64,000 nucleotides of DNA from PALSA-1003 sp963791945. GTDB lineage: Bacteria > Pseudomonadota > Gammaproteobacteria > Burkholderiales > Casimicrobiaceae. The stretch lies in contig CAWBUD010000002.1 in NCBI GenBank assembly GCA_963791945.1, positions 620,001 through 684,000 of the forward strand, given 5' to 3'. Numbering within the stretch: the first letter of the stretch is position 1; every line of letters begins with the position of its first letter. The notes beneath the pieces were generated by a model, which did no database searches, was not told the origin of the DNA, and was given only the letters and a program-made list of their open reading frames with translations. Shown in pieces: positions 8,934-17,515 of the stretch. Position numbers and translations under genes: made by a program.

Positions 8934-9791
8934 GTGGCGACAATCGACGTAGACGAAGCAAAATTATACCCGGGCGAAAACGCGTCTCCGGCGGGATGGC
9001 GATGGCGGCTTCTCGCGAGCACGGCGGTGCTCGCCGCACTCGCGCTCCTGGCCATCGTGCTCGCGTACTGGGGTTGGCGCTGGTTCGGTCCGGCTCCGGC
9101 GGCTTTGCCTCCCGAGCGCGTCGACGGCGATCCCCTGCGTCGCATCGCTGATGCTCATCTGTTCGGCGCAGCCACGGTCGCGGCGACCGAGGCGACGCAG
9201 GGGATCGCCGATCTGCGTCTGCTCGGCGTATTCGCCGAGCGCGATGGCCAGGGCTACGCATTGTTCCGTGCAGGGTCCCGTGGACCGCTTTTCATCGCTG
9301 CCGGCTCCGAGGTCGCGCCAGGCACGCTGCTCGAAGCGGTCCGGCCCCAGGGTGTCACGCTCGTCCAGGGCGGCGTTCGCCGCGACATCGCCTTGGGCCA
9401 GGCGCGGACGACGGCAAACGTTCGCGGCGCGGCCGCGCCGGTCCGCTCGGCGCAGTGCGCGGCGCCCGCAGGCTTCAGCGGCTCGGTGCTGCGCCTCAAC
9501 GCCGAGCTGCTTACCGGCATGATTGCGGCGCCGGACACCTGGAAGGCGCTCGTGCAGCCGGTGGCCGGCGGCCTCATCGTGCGCGATCAGAGCGGCTTCG
9601 CCGGCATGATGGGCCTGCGCAACGGCGACCACGTGGAGCGTGCCAACGGTATCGCGCTGGCGCTTCCGGAAGATATCGCCGGAACCGTTCTTCGGCCGCT
9701 CACTCGCAGCCAGCAGGTTTGGGTCACCGGCAGCCGCGAGGGCAAACCGCAGCAGTGGCTCTACCTCAACGCCGGCGCGTGTCCCTCGTGA
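8934..9791 (+). CDS. GspC-like type II secretion protein
   Basis: Resembles the inner-membrane GspC subunit that links the type II secretion outer-membrane secretin to the inner platform. The 285 residues show a short cytosolic N-terminus, one membrane segment (about 26-48), a homology-region-like domain (ADAHLFGAA, then LRLLGVFAERDGQGYALF at about 85-102) and a C-terminal PDZ-like region (SGFAGMMGLRNGDHVERANG). The only plausible start is the GTG at 8934, one base from the dapC start codon on the other strand; no ribosome site is visible. No other gsp gene is adjacent, so it is an orphan here; gspD and the rest could be elsewhere. Confidence 0.75.
   Translation: MATIDVDEAKLYPGENASPAGWRWRLLASTAVLAALALLAIVLAYWGWRWFGPAPAALPPERVDGDPLRRIADAHLFGAATVAATEATQGIADLRLLGVFAERDGQGYALFRAGSRGPLFIAAGSEVAPGTLLEAVRPQGVTLVQGGVRRDIALGQARTTANVRGAAAPVRSAQCAAPAGFSGSVLRLNAELLTGMIAAPDTWKALVQPVAGGLIVRDQSGFAGMMGLRNGDHVERANGIALALPEDIAGTVLRPLTRSQQVWVTGSREGKPQQWLYLNAGACPS
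8963..8968 (-). promoter_or_regulatory. TATAAT -10 candidate for dapC
   Basis: Read on the minus strand this is a perfect TATAAT, placed so that transcription would start about 23 bases before the dapC TTG. No good -35 is found 16-18 bases upstream. The box lies inside the first codons of the divergent GspC-like gene, so the two 5' ends overlap. Confidence 0.5.
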
Positions 9792-9852
9792 TCGTCCCGA
9801 TGTGCGGCGCGTGATGCGTCCTCGAAAGCGGCGGCGCCCGTTCGGACCGCGC

Positions 9853-10542
9853 TCAGGCGCTGGCGGGGAGCCAGTCGAGCACCGCGGTCAGCGAATCGAT
9901 CAGCCCGTCCGGCGCCCACGACAGGGGGGCGATCTCCGGCGCGATGTAGCCGTAGCTCGCGACGAGCGCCGCCATCCCAGCGGCGCGCGCCGCGGCGACG
10001 TCGCGCGGCGCGTCGCCGACGTAAACGCAGCGCTCCGGAGCAATGCCGAGCTTCGCTGCGGCGTGCAGCAGCGGCCCGGGATGAGGCTTGGTCTGCGGCG
10101 TCGTGTCGCCGCAGACGATCACGCCGGCACGGGTGGCAATGCCGAGCCGCTCGAGAAGCGGCAGCGTGAAGCGCGCGGCCTTGTTGGTGACTACGCCCCA
10201 CGCGAGGCCGCGCTTCTCTATTCCGGCAAGCGCAAATTCGGCGCCGGCGAAGAGCCGTGTATGCACCGCGAGTCCCGCGGCATAGTAGTCCAGGAACGCT
10301 TCCTTAAGCGTCTCCCAATCAGGATCCTCTCGCGTCACGCCGAGCCCGGCGTCCAGCATGCCCCGCGTGCCGTCCGAGGCATGCGGTCGCAAGGCCGCCA
10401 GCGCGAGAGGCGGTAGATCGCGATCCCGGCGCAACCGGTTCAGCGCTGCGGCCAGATCGACGGCCGTATCGGCCAGCGTGCCGTCGAGGTCGAACAGCAC
10501 CGCGTGTACTGGCAGGGCGCGCGGCTGCGCCTTATCAGGCAT
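9853..10542 (-). CDS. gph: Phosphoglycolate phosphatase (HAD family)
   Basis: HAD-superfamily phosphatase expected to hydrolyse 2-phosphoglycolate. Motif I FDLDGTLADT carries nucleophile Asp18 and acid/base Asp20; motif II Thr in VVTNK; motif III Lys in TKPHPGP; motif IV VGDAPRD. The 229-residue length fits the Gph group. It overlaps the end of ubiG by eight bases on the same strand; the ubiG-gph pairing is a familiar proteobacterial arrangement and supports the assignment over other HAD phosphatases. It converges with the GspC-like gene. Confidence 0.9.
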   Translation of the reverse strand: MPDKAQPRALPVHAVLFDLDGTLADTAVDLAAALNRLRRDRDLPPLALAALRPHASDGTRGMLDAGLGVTREDPDWETLKEAFLDYYAAGLAVHTRLFAGAEFALAGIEKRGLAWGVVTNKAARFTLPLLERLGIATRAGVIVCGDTTPQTKPHPGPLLHAAAKLGIAPERCVYVGDAPRDVAAARAAGMAALVASYGYIAPEIAPLSWAPDGLIDSLTAVLDWLPASA

Positions 10543-11236
10543 CGCGGCGGAAGCTCGCGATGTAGTTGACCGACGCGTCGGCCTCGAGGCGATAAGTCTT
10601 GCCGATCGGGTTGTAGGTCATGCCGATCACCGCGTCGGATTCGAGGCCCGCGCGCCGGGCGAAAGCTGCGACCTCGGAAGGTTTGAGAAACCGGGCGTAG
10701 TCGTGCGTTCCGCGCGGCAGGAGGCGCAGAACGTATTCGGCTCCGATCACCGCGAAGAGATAAGCCTTCGGATTGCGATTGATGGTCGAGAACACCACCA
10801 AGCCGGCCGGCTTGGCGAGCTTCGCGCACGCGGCGACGAGCGATGCGGGGTCGGGAACGTGCTCGAGGAGCTCCATACACGTGACGACGTCGAAGCCGAC
10901 CGATTCCTCTTTGGCGAGCACCTCGGCGGCGACGAGCCGATAGTCGACCTCCACGCCCGACTCGAGCTGATGCAGGCGCGCGACCGAGAGTGCCTTCTCC
11001 GATAGATCGATGCCGGTCACTTTCGCGCCGGCGCGCGCCATCGCTTCGGCAAGGATGCCGCCTCCGCAGCCCACGTCCAGCGCCCGCTTCCCGGCGAGCC
11101 CGCCGCAGCGTTCCGCAATGTATCCGAGTCGCAACGGGTTGATGTCGTGCAACGGCTTGAAGTCGCTGTCGGGATCCCACCAGCGATGAGCAAGCGCGCT
11201 GAATTTGGCGAGTTCTGCAGGATCGGCGTTAAGCAT
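10535..11236 (-). CDS. ubiG: Ubiquinone O-methyltransferase
   Basis: SAM-dependent methyltransferase that performs both O-methylations of ubiquinone biosynthesis. The 233-residue protein shows the UbiG opening (EIAKFSALAHRWWD-like: ELAKFSALAHRWWDP), SAM motif I LDVGCGGGILAEAMA at about residues 54-68, TGIDLSE and the post-I region VTCMELLEHVPDP. Start ATG at 11236. It is followed with an eight-base overlap by gph and preceded by the MtaD-like deaminase 36 bases away, suggesting a three-gene unit. Confidence 0.95.
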   Translation of the reverse strand: MLNADPAELAKFSALAHRWWDPDSDFKPLHDINPLRLGYIAERCGGLAGKRALDVGCGGGILAEAMARAGAKVTGIDLSEKALSVARLHQLESGVEVDYRLVAAEVLAKEESVGFDVVTCMELLEHVPDPASLVAACAKLAKPAGLVVFSTINRNPKAYLFAVIGAEYVLRLLPRGTHDYARFLKPSEVAAFARRAGLESDAVIGMTYNPIGKTYRLEADASVNYIASFRRDA

Positions 11237-11272
11237 GGGGGTACGAGGGCGCGTCGCGTGAGCCAGATAGCG

Positions 11273-12589
11273 CTAAGCCCTGGCGAGCCTGTCCTGCCAG
11301 GTGCGTGCGAGAACGCCGAGCTCCGCGGCGTCGAGCGAGGCGAGGATTCCATCGTCGACCACGCGCTCGCCGCCGACCCACACGTCGGTGACCTGATCCC
11401 GTCCCACGACGTGCACCAGGTGCGAGGTCGGATCGTAGCAGGGAGCGTGTTCGAATGCACCGAGGCTGACGGCGATCGTGTCGGCCTGCTTGCCGGGCTC
11501 GAGCGAGCCGATCTGGGTGTCGAGCCCCAGCGCCGCAGCGCCGTCGAGCGTCGCCATGCGCAGCACCGACCCCGCGGGTAGCGCAGCCGCGTCACCCGTT
11601 GTGAGCTTGGCCAGAAGGGCGGCGAGCCGCGCCTCACCGAAGATGTCCAGACGGTTGTTGCTGGCCGCTCCGTCGGTCCCGAGCGCGACGTTCACGCCTC
11701 GTCCCCGCAGGCGGGCGACGGGCGCGATGCCGCTCGCCAGCTTGAGGTTCGACGTGGGGCAGTGGACGACCTGGCAACTTTGCGCAGCGAGCAGCTCGAC
11801 ATCGGAGTCGGCGAGATGGACAGCATGCACCGCAATGAAATTCGGGCCGGTGACCCCCAGCCGCTCGAGCCGCGCGAGCGGCGACACGGCGCCCGCGGCG
11901 AGGCTTGCCTCGAGCTCGTCTCGGGTCTCCTGCAGATGCGTCTGGACCGGCAGATCCAGCTGCCTCGCATAGACGACGATCTTCTGCCAGCTCGCGTCGC
12001 TTACGGTATAGGGCGCGTGCGGGGCGAACCCGAAGGAGAGCTTCGCCTCGTGCTTCCAGGCGTCGCGAACGGCGAGGCCCTCGCGGATGTACGCCTCCGC
12101 GTCGGTGGCGTAGGGCGTTGGAAAGTCCAGCACGGGCAGGCCGATGAATGCCCGGATCCCGCCCTGACGATACGCGCGCGCCGCGGCGTCCGGAAAAAAA
12201 TACTGATCGGCGCAGCACGTGATCCCGCCAAGCAGCATCTCGCCCGTGGCGACGAGCGTGCCGTCGTGCACGAACTCGGGCGACAGAACCCGTCCCTCGC
12301 GCGGCCAGATGTGCTTCTCGAGCCAGGGCTTGAGCGGGACGTCATCGGCGATGCCTCGCATCAGCGCCATCGCCGCGTGCGTATGCGCATTGACCAGGCC
12401 CGGAAGCAGCGCGTGCGTCGACAGGCTCACCCGCTCGCGGGGCTGATACTCGCGCTCGGCCGAAGCGGTGGGGGCGACCGCGACGATCCGCCCGCGGTCG
12501 ACGACCAGCGTGTGATGATCGAGGACGCCGGCGGGCTCGATCGGGACGATCCATCGCGCGTCGATGCAGAGGTCAACGACGGTGCGCAT
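11273..12589 (-). CDS. MtaD-like amidohydrolase (methylthioadenosine/S-adenosylhomocysteine deaminase family, TRZ/ATZ group)
   Basis: Zinc amidohydrolase of the TRZ/ATZ group, probably deaminating S-adenosylhomocysteine, methylthioadenosine or a related adenosine compound. Metal and catalytic residues are visible: NAHTHAAMA, FAPHAPYT, QTHLQET, HAVHLAD and GTDGAASNN. I start at the ATG at 12589 (MRTVVDLCIDARW), giving 438 residues; the longer frame upstream is not conserved-looking. Its position next to ubiG, a SAM-dependent methyltransferase that releases S-adenosylhomocysteine, makes a by-product salvage role plausible, but this is inference and substrate is not proved by sequence. Confidence 0.85.
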   Translation of the reverse strand: MRTVVDLCIDARWIVPIEPAGVLDHHTLVVDRGRIVAVAPTASAEREYQPRERVSLSTHALLPGLVNAHTHAAMALMRGIADDVPLKPWLEKHIWPREGRVLSPEFVHDGTLVATGEMLLGGITCCADQYFFPDAAARAYRQGGIRAFIGLPVLDFPTPYATDAEAYIREGLAVRDAWKHEAKLSFGFAPHAPYTVSDASWQKIVVYARQLDLPVQTHLQETRDELEASLAAGAVSPLARLERLGVTGPNFIAVHAVHLADSDVELLAAQSCQVVHCPTSNLKLASGIAPVARLRGRGVNVALGTDGAASNNRLDIFGEARLAALLAKLTTGDAAALPAGSVLRMATLDGAAALGLDTQIGSLEPGKQADTIAVSLGAFEHAPCYDPTSHLVHVVGRDQVTDVWVGGERVVDDGILASLDAAELGVLARTWQDRLARA

Positions 12590-12670
12590 CAGCGAAATTC
12601 GGCTCCGGGTAAGTTGAAGCACTATAGCGCGCCGTCGCGTGCTCGAAACCAAGGTCGACGAGCGGCGGAC

Positions 12671-12696
12671 AAAAAAAGCCCCGCACGGAGCGGGGC
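12671..12696 (-). terminator. Intrinsic terminator after ompA
   Basis: A GC-rich stem GCCCCGC/GCGGGGC (12678-12684 with 12690-12696, loop ACGGA) is followed, read on the minus strand, by seven T residues (12677-12671). It lies 24 bases past the OmpA-family stop codon: a textbook Rho-independent terminator for that gene. Confidence 0.9.
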
Positions 12697-12720
12697 TCTT
12701 TCACGCAAGCGCGGAAGGGC

Positions 12721-13449
12721 TCAGCGTTTCGTCGCCTCGCCCTTTACTTCGATTTCGACGCGTCGGTTCGGCGCCAGACACTCGATCAGCGCCTTGCGCT
12801 CCTTCGGATAGGGCTGGTTGCACACCACGCCCGGGACCGGCTGCGTCTTGCCCATGCCGAGGGTCTCGATCTTATCCCTCGCGACGCCCTTCGACACGAG
12901 GTAGTCGCGCACGGCATTGGCGCGCCGCTCGGAGAGTCTCTGGTTGTAGGCCTGCGACCCGATGCGGTCGGTGTGGCCCGTCACGAGAACCAATTCGAGC
13001 TTGGTCACGTCTCTCAAGCGGCTCAGGACTTCGCGATCGATCGCGGCCTGACCTTCGGGCTTGAGCACGGCCTTGTCGAAATCGAACAGCGCCTTGGCCG
13101 CCAGTGTGATCTTCTGCACGCCGGGTGCGGCCGGCGGCGGGGGCGCCGGGGGCGGCGGAGCCGGCGGTGCGGCGGCGGGGGCCGGCGCAGGCGCGGGCTT
13201 CGGAACCAGATCGGGGTCGCACTCGACAATCGCCATCGCGGGTGTCCAGTATCCCGTCCTCCAGCACAGCGTGTCGTTCACGCCGGGCTTGCCGCCATAC
13301 GAGCCGCTGCGCCAGATATTGGCATTGGGTGTACCGGGGCCAAACAGAACATAGCCACTGTACTGGGGGTTGGCCTGGCCAAAAGCGGCCGACCAGAGCG
13401 TGGCTGCCGCCGCGCCGGTCACCATCGTTGCGATCAGACGAAGTTTCAT
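12721..13449 (-). CDS. OmpA-family outer-membrane/peptidoglycan-anchoring protein
   Basis: Exported protein of 242 residues: signal peptide (about 1-25), a small domain with two Cys (TLCWRTGYW, VECDPD), a Pro/Ala-rich linker (about 82-112) and a C-terminal OmpA domain that binds peptidoglycan (FDFDKAVLKPEG, VTGHTDRIGS, NQRLSERRANAVRDYL, NRRVEIEVKG). The short N-terminal part is not an obvious eight-strand barrel. I start at the ATG at 13449 because AAGGGG lies eight bases before it; the GTG at 13458 would overlap that site. It is monocistronic: promoter candidate at 13572-13601 and terminator just after the gene. Confidence 0.9.
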   Translation of the reverse strand: MKLRLIATMVTGAAAATLWSAAFGQANPQYSGYVLFGPGTPNANIWRSGSYGGKPGVNDTLCWRTGYWTPAMAIVECDPDLVPKPAPAPAPAAAPPAPPPPAPPPPAAPGVQKITLAAKALFDFDKAVLKPEGQAAIDREVLSRLRDVTKLELVLVTGHTDRIGSQAYNQRLSERRANAVRDYLVSKGVARDKIETLGMGKTQPVPGVVCNQPYPKERKALIECLAPNRRVEIEVKGEATKR

Positions 13450-13571
13450 CACTTTCACCCCTTTGGCTTGATTATCGTGGTGTACTCGTTTCTTTTGACC
13501 TGGAACAGCAACTCAGGCGCGATTGACGGCAAGCGGACGCGTTAGCGACGGCAAAGCGCGCTTTGCGCTCG

Positions 13572-13601
13572 AATATAACATACGGGGTTTTCCCCTTCCA
13601 A
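13572..13601 (-). promoter_or_regulatory. Sigma-70 promoter candidate for ompA
   Basis: On the minus strand TTGGAA (-35, 13601-13596) and TATATT (-10, 13577-13572) are separated by 18 bases. The spacer holds GGGG-AAAA-CCCC, an inverted repeat that could be an operator or just chance. The implied leader is about 115 bases. Confidence 0.5.
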
Positions 13602-13650
13602 GGATTCCGGCAACAATACATTGCGCAGTGTCGCGAGAATACAACGGTCA

Positions 13651-13659
13651 TGATAAAAT
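13651..13659 (+). promoter_or_regulatory. Extended -10 promoter candidate for gyrA
   Basis: TGATAAAAT matches an extended -10 (TGn plus TAAAAT) and lies inside a small palindrome CATGAT-AAA-ATCATG. No -35 match is seen at 13631-13636. Transcription would start near 13666, giving a leader of about 120 bases with GC-rich stems. The whole 13450-13787 gap is the divergent ompA/gyrA control region and holds no gene that I can support. Confidence 0.4.
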
Positions 13660-13787
13660 CATGCGTTTTTCGGCGTGCCGTTCGCTCAAACGATTTGCCG
13701 CTCCGCGGGGAGTTTCCGCGCCCCGCCGCACGGTAGCGGCCCGCGCCCGAGTTTTCACGTTTTAGTCCGAGAAAGAGCGCTTTGCTG

Positions 13788-16349
13788 ATGGAGCAGTTCG
13801 CAAAAGAAACCCTTCCAGTCAGCCTGGAAGCCGAAATGCGGCATTCCTACCTCGATTACGCGATGAGCGTGATCGTGGGCCGGGCCCTCCCGGATGTCCG
13901 AGACGGGCTGAAGCCGGTGCACCGCCGCGTGCTCTACGCGATGCACGAGGCGAACAATGTCTGGAACCGCTCCTACGTCAAATGCGCCCGGGTCGTCGGC
14001 GACGTGCTCGGGAAATACCACCCTCACGGCGACACCGCCACCTACGAGGCGCTGGTGCGGATGGTGCAGGACTTCTCGCTGCGCTATCCCCTGATCGACG
14101 GCCAGGGCAACTTCGGCTCCGTCGACGGCGACGCCCCGGCGGCGTATCGCTACACCGAATGCCGCCTGCAGCGCATCACCGCCGAGATGCTGGCCGATAT
14201 CGAGCAGGAAACCGTCGATTTCGTGCCCAATTACGACGGCAAGGAGCGCGAGCCCACGGTTCTTCCGACGCGACTGCCGAACCTGCTCGTCAACGGCTCG
14301 TCCGGCATCGCGGTCGGCATGGCCACCAACGTTCCGCCGCACAACCTTTCGGAGATCGTGACGGCTTGCCTCGCGCTGCTGGAAAGTCCCGAGATCACGG
14401 TCGACGAGCTGATCGAGCACGTTCCGGCGCCGGATTTCCCCACGGCCGGAATCATCTACGGAACCGAAGGCGTCCGCGAGGGCTACCGCACCGGCCGCGG
14501 CCGCGTCGTCATCCGCGCGCGGACGCACATCGAGGATCTGGAGAAGGGCAGCCGGCAGGCGATCATCGTCGATGAGCTTCCGTATCAGGTGAACAAGTCG
14601 ACGCTGCTCTCGCGCATCGGCGAGCTGGTGCGCGAGAAGAAGCTCGAAGGTATCTCCGACCTTCGCGACGAGTCGGACAAGTCCGGAATGCGGGTGGTGA
14701 TCGAGCTCCGGCGCGGAGAAGTCGCCGACATCATCCTCAATAATCTGTTCAAGCTCACGCAGCTCCAGGACAGCTTCGGCATGAATATGGTCGCGCTGGT
14801 CGACAACCAGCCGCGGCTGCTCAATCTCAAGCAGTTCCTCGAGCACTTCCTAGCGCACCGCCGCGAGGTCGTCGTGCGCAGGACGCGCTTCGAGCTGACC
14901 AAGGCGCGCGAGCGCGGGCACGTGCTCGAAGGGCTCGCCGTCGCGCTGTCGAACGTGGACGAGATCATCGCGCTGATCAAGGCGGCGCCGACGCCGGCGG
15001 AGGCGAAAAGCGCGTTGATGGCCAAGCACTGGCGCTCGGCGGTGGTCGAGGACATGCTCAAGCGGGCGGCAGCGGAAACGGCGCGGCCGGAAGGCCTCGC
15101 CCCGGAATTCGGCTGGCAGGAAACGGCCGGCCGCCGCGGCTACAACCTCTCGGAGGCGCAGGCCCAGGCGATCCTGGAGCTCCGTCTGCAGCGACTGACC
15201 GGTCTCGAGCAGGAGAAGATCACCGGGGAATACCGGGAGGTCATGACCCAGATCGTGGACCTGCTCGACATCCTGGCCAAGCCTTCGCGGGTGGTCACGA
15301 TCGTCGGCACGGAGCTGAAATCGATCCGCGACCAGTTCGGCGACAAGCGCCGTTCCGAGATCGTCGCGCAGGGGGTCGACCTGTCGATCGAGGACCTGAT
15401 CGCCCCCGAGGACATGGTCGTCACGCTTTCGCACGGCGGCTACATGAAGGCGCAGCCCGTCGGCGAATACCGCGCGCAGCGCCGCGGCGGACGCGGCAAG
15501 CAGGCGACGGGGACCAAGGAAGACGATTTCATCGACCGGCTGTTCATCGCCAACACCCACGACAACATCCTCTGCTTCTCCAACCGCGGGCGGGTGTACT
15601 GGCTCAAGGTCTACAACGTGCCGCAGGGCAGCCGCATCTCCCGGGGCAAGCCCATCGTCAACCTCGTGCCGCTGCTCGAGCACGAGAAGATCACGGCGAT
15701 CCTGCCGGTGAAGGAGTTCGTCGACGATCATTTCGTCTTCATGGCCACCGCCAAGGGCACGGTGAAGAAGACGCCGCTCTCGGAATTCTCGCGGCCGCGC
15801 CCGTCGGGCATCATCGCCATCGATCTCGACGACGGCGATTTCCTGATCGGCGCCGCGCTCACCGACGGCAAGCACGACGTGATGCTGTTCAGCTCCAGCG
15901 GCAAGGCGGTGCGCTTCGAGGAAGGCGACGTTCGGCCGATGGGCCGCGTGGCGCATGGAGTGCGCGGCATGCAACTGGACAAGGGGCAACGTGTGATCAG
16001 CATGCTGGTGGCCGAAGACGAGGAACAGTCGGTCCTGACGGCCACCGAGAACGGCTTCGGCAAGCGCACGCCGATCGTCGAGTACACGCGCCATGGACGC
16101 GGCACCAAGGGCATGATCGCGATCCAGCAGAGCGGCAGGAACGGACAGGTCGTCACCGCGGCGCTGGTGCGGCCCGAGGACGAAGTGATGCTGATCTCGA
16201 CCGGTGGGGTGCTCATCCGCACCAGCGTGAAGTCGATCCGCGAGATGGGCCGATCGACCCAAGGCGTCACGCTCATCAACCTCGGCGAAGGCGAGAGGCT
16301 CGCGGGTCTCGAGCGCGTGGTCGAGACCGAGGAAGAGAACGGGGAGTGA
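13788..16349 (+). CDS. gyrA: DNA gyrase subunit A
   Basis: Breakage-reunion subunit of gyrase, which introduces negative supercoils. The 853 residues include the winged-helix/tower core with catalytic Arg121-Tyr122, and a C-terminal beta-pinwheel with the GyrA box QRRGGRGK. I start at the ATG at 13788, which gives E. coli-equivalent numbering; a TTG at 13782 is the alternative. In the quinolone-determining region, residue 83 is Thr and residue 87 is Glu, and the segment before the active site reads DAPAAYRYTE with Tyr120 where Met is usual. Downstream spacing to pheA is 46 bases without a terminator. Confidence 0.97.
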   Translation: MEQFAKETLPVSLEAEMRHSYLDYAMSVIVGRALPDVRDGLKPVHRRVLYAMHEANNVWNRSYVKCARVVGDVLGKYHPHGDTATYEALVRMVQDFSLRYPLIDGQGNFGSVDGDAPAAYRYTECRLQRITAEMLADIEQETVDFVPNYDGKEREPTVLPTRLPNLLVNGSSGIAVGMATNVPPHNLSEIVTACLALLESPEITVDELIEHVPAPDFPTAGIIYGTEGVREGYRTGRGRVVIRARTHIEDLEKGSRQAIIVDELPYQVNKSTLLSRIGELVREKKLEGISDLRDESDKSGMRVVIELRRGEVADIILNNLFKLTQLQDSFGMNMVALVDNQPRLLNLKQFLEHFLAHRREVVVRRTRFELTKARERGHVLEGLAVALSNVDEIIALIKAAPTPAEAKSALMAKHWRSAVVEDMLKRAAAETARPEGLAPEFGWQETAGRRGYNLSEAQAQAILELRLQRLTGLEQEKITGEYREVMTQIVDLLDILAKPSRVVTIVGTELKSIRDQFGDKRRSEIVAQGVDLSIEDLIAPEDMVVTLSHGGYMKAQPVGEYRAQRRGGRGKQATGTKEDDFIDRLFIANTHDNILCFSNRGRVYWLKVYNVPQGSRISRGKPIVNLVPLLEHEKITAILPVKEFVDDHFVFMATAKGTVKKTPLSEFSRPRPSGIIAIDLDDGDFLIGAALTDGKHDVMLFSSSGKAVRFEEGDVRPMGRVAHGVRGMQLDKGQRVISMLVAEDEEQSVLTATENGFGKRTPIVEYTRHGRGTKGMIAIQQSGRNGQVVTAALVRPEDEVMLISTGGVLIRTSVKSIREMGRSTQGVTLINLGEGERLAGLERVVETEEENGE

Positions 16350-16395
16350 AGCGGCCGGCGATGCGGCGGCGGCCGCGAGCTCGCGACGCGGATCG

Positions 16396-17487
16396 ATGAT
16401 GGCGAACGACGAGAGTCATGACGACCGGGACGAGCTCAAGCGACGCCGCGCCGCAATCGACGAGCTCGACCGCGAGATCCTGCGGATCATCTCCAACCGC
16501 GCGGTCCAGGCGCAGGCGATCGGGCTCTCCAAGAGCGGTCCCGCGTACCGGCCGGAGCGCGAGGCGGAGGTCCTGCGTCGCGTCGTCGAGATGAACAACG
16601 GGCCATTGTCCGATGAAGCGGTTGCCGGAGTTTTCCGCGAGATCATGTCCGCATGCCTCGCGCTCGAGCAGCAGCTTTCGGTCGCCTATCTCGGCCCGCC
16701 CGGAACCTACAGCCATACCGCGGTCACACGGCACTTCGGCGGGGCCGTCGCGGCCGAGCCCTGCACGTCGATCGACGAGGTCTTCCGCGCCGCCGAGGCG
16801 GGGCGATGCGACTGCGCCGTCGTGCCGGTGGAGAACTCGACCGAAGGCGCCGTGGGGCGCACGCTCGATCTCGTGTCGCAGACACCGCTCATCATCGTCG
16901 GCGAGATCAAGCTTCGCATCCGCCAGAACGTGCTGGGGCGAGGCCTGACGCTCGGGCAGGTGACGCGGGTGTACTCGCATGCGCAGTCGCTCGCGCAGTG
17001 CGTGCAATGGCTCGCGCAGCATTTGCCCGCCGCCGCGCGCGTGGCCGTCGCGAGCAATGCCGAGGCTGCGCGCCTGGCTGCCGCCGAGCCCGGTGCGGCC
17101 GCGATCGCCGGCGAGGAGGCGGCGGTGATCTACGGACTCGACGTGATCGCCGCGCACGTCGAGGACGAACCGAACAACACGACACGCTTCTGGGTTCTCG
17201 GGCGCCATGCGGCGGGTCCTTCGGGCAAAGACGAGACTTCGCTCGTGATGTCGGCGAAGAACCAGCCCGGAGCGGTCTATGCGCTGCTGGAGCCCTTCGC
17301 CAAGCACGGCGTCTCCATGTCGCGGCTCGAGTCGCGCCCGGCGCGTACCGGGCTGTGGGAATACCTTTTCTTCGTCGACCTCGAGGGCCATCAGAGCGAT
17401 CCTGCGGTCGCCGCAGCGCTCGCGGAGCTCAAGAGCCGCGCCCCGTTTCTCAAGCTTCTGGGCTCCTACCCGGCTGCGCTCGTCTGA
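16396..17487 (+). CDS. pheA: Bifunctional chorismate mutase / prephenate dehydratase (P-protein)
   Basis: Converts chorismate to prephenate and then phenylpyruvate for phenylalanine. Of 363 residues, about 10-90 form an AroQ-type chorismate mutase (DELDREILRIISNR, then YRPEREAEVLRRV), about 95-270 the prephenate dehydratase (YLGPPGTYSH, VENSTEGAVGRTLD, NNTTRFWVLG with the TRF motif), and the rest an ACT domain with the Phe-binding ESRPARTGLWEY motif, so feedback inhibition by phenylalanine is expected. Two ATGs (16396 and 16399) are both possible. First gene of the aromatic cluster after gyrA; the serC gene often found between them is missing. Confidence 0.95.
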   Translation: MMANDESHDDRDELKRRRAAIDELDREILRIISNRAVQAQAIGLSKSGPAYRPEREAEVLRRVVEMNNGPLSDEAVAGVFREIMSACLALEQQLSVAYLGPPGTYSHTAVTRHFGGAVAAEPCTSIDEVFRAAEAGRCDCAVVPVENSTEGAVGRTLDLVSQTPLIIVGEIKLRIRQNVLGRGLTLGQVTRVYSHAQSLAQCVQWLAQHLPAAARVAVASNAEAARLAAAEPGAAAIAGEEAAVIYGLDVIAAHVEDEPNNTTRFWVLGRHAAGPSGKDETSLVMSAKNQPGAVYALLEPFAKHGVSMSRLESRPARTGLWEYLFFVDLEGHQSDPAVAAALAELKSRAPFLKLLGSYPAALV

Positions 17488-17515
17488 TGCGCATGCGAGA
17501 CCATCGGAGGCGCCG

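Noticed and set aside
13131..13200. Repeat array of GGCGGGGGCGCC-like units
   Set aside because: It encodes the Pro/Ala linker of the OmpA-family protein; simple-sequence codon repetition rather than an independent repeat.
14850..16262. 470-codon minus-strand frame inside gyrA
   Set aside because: A shadow of gyrA third-position GC; no ribosome site and no recognisable motif.
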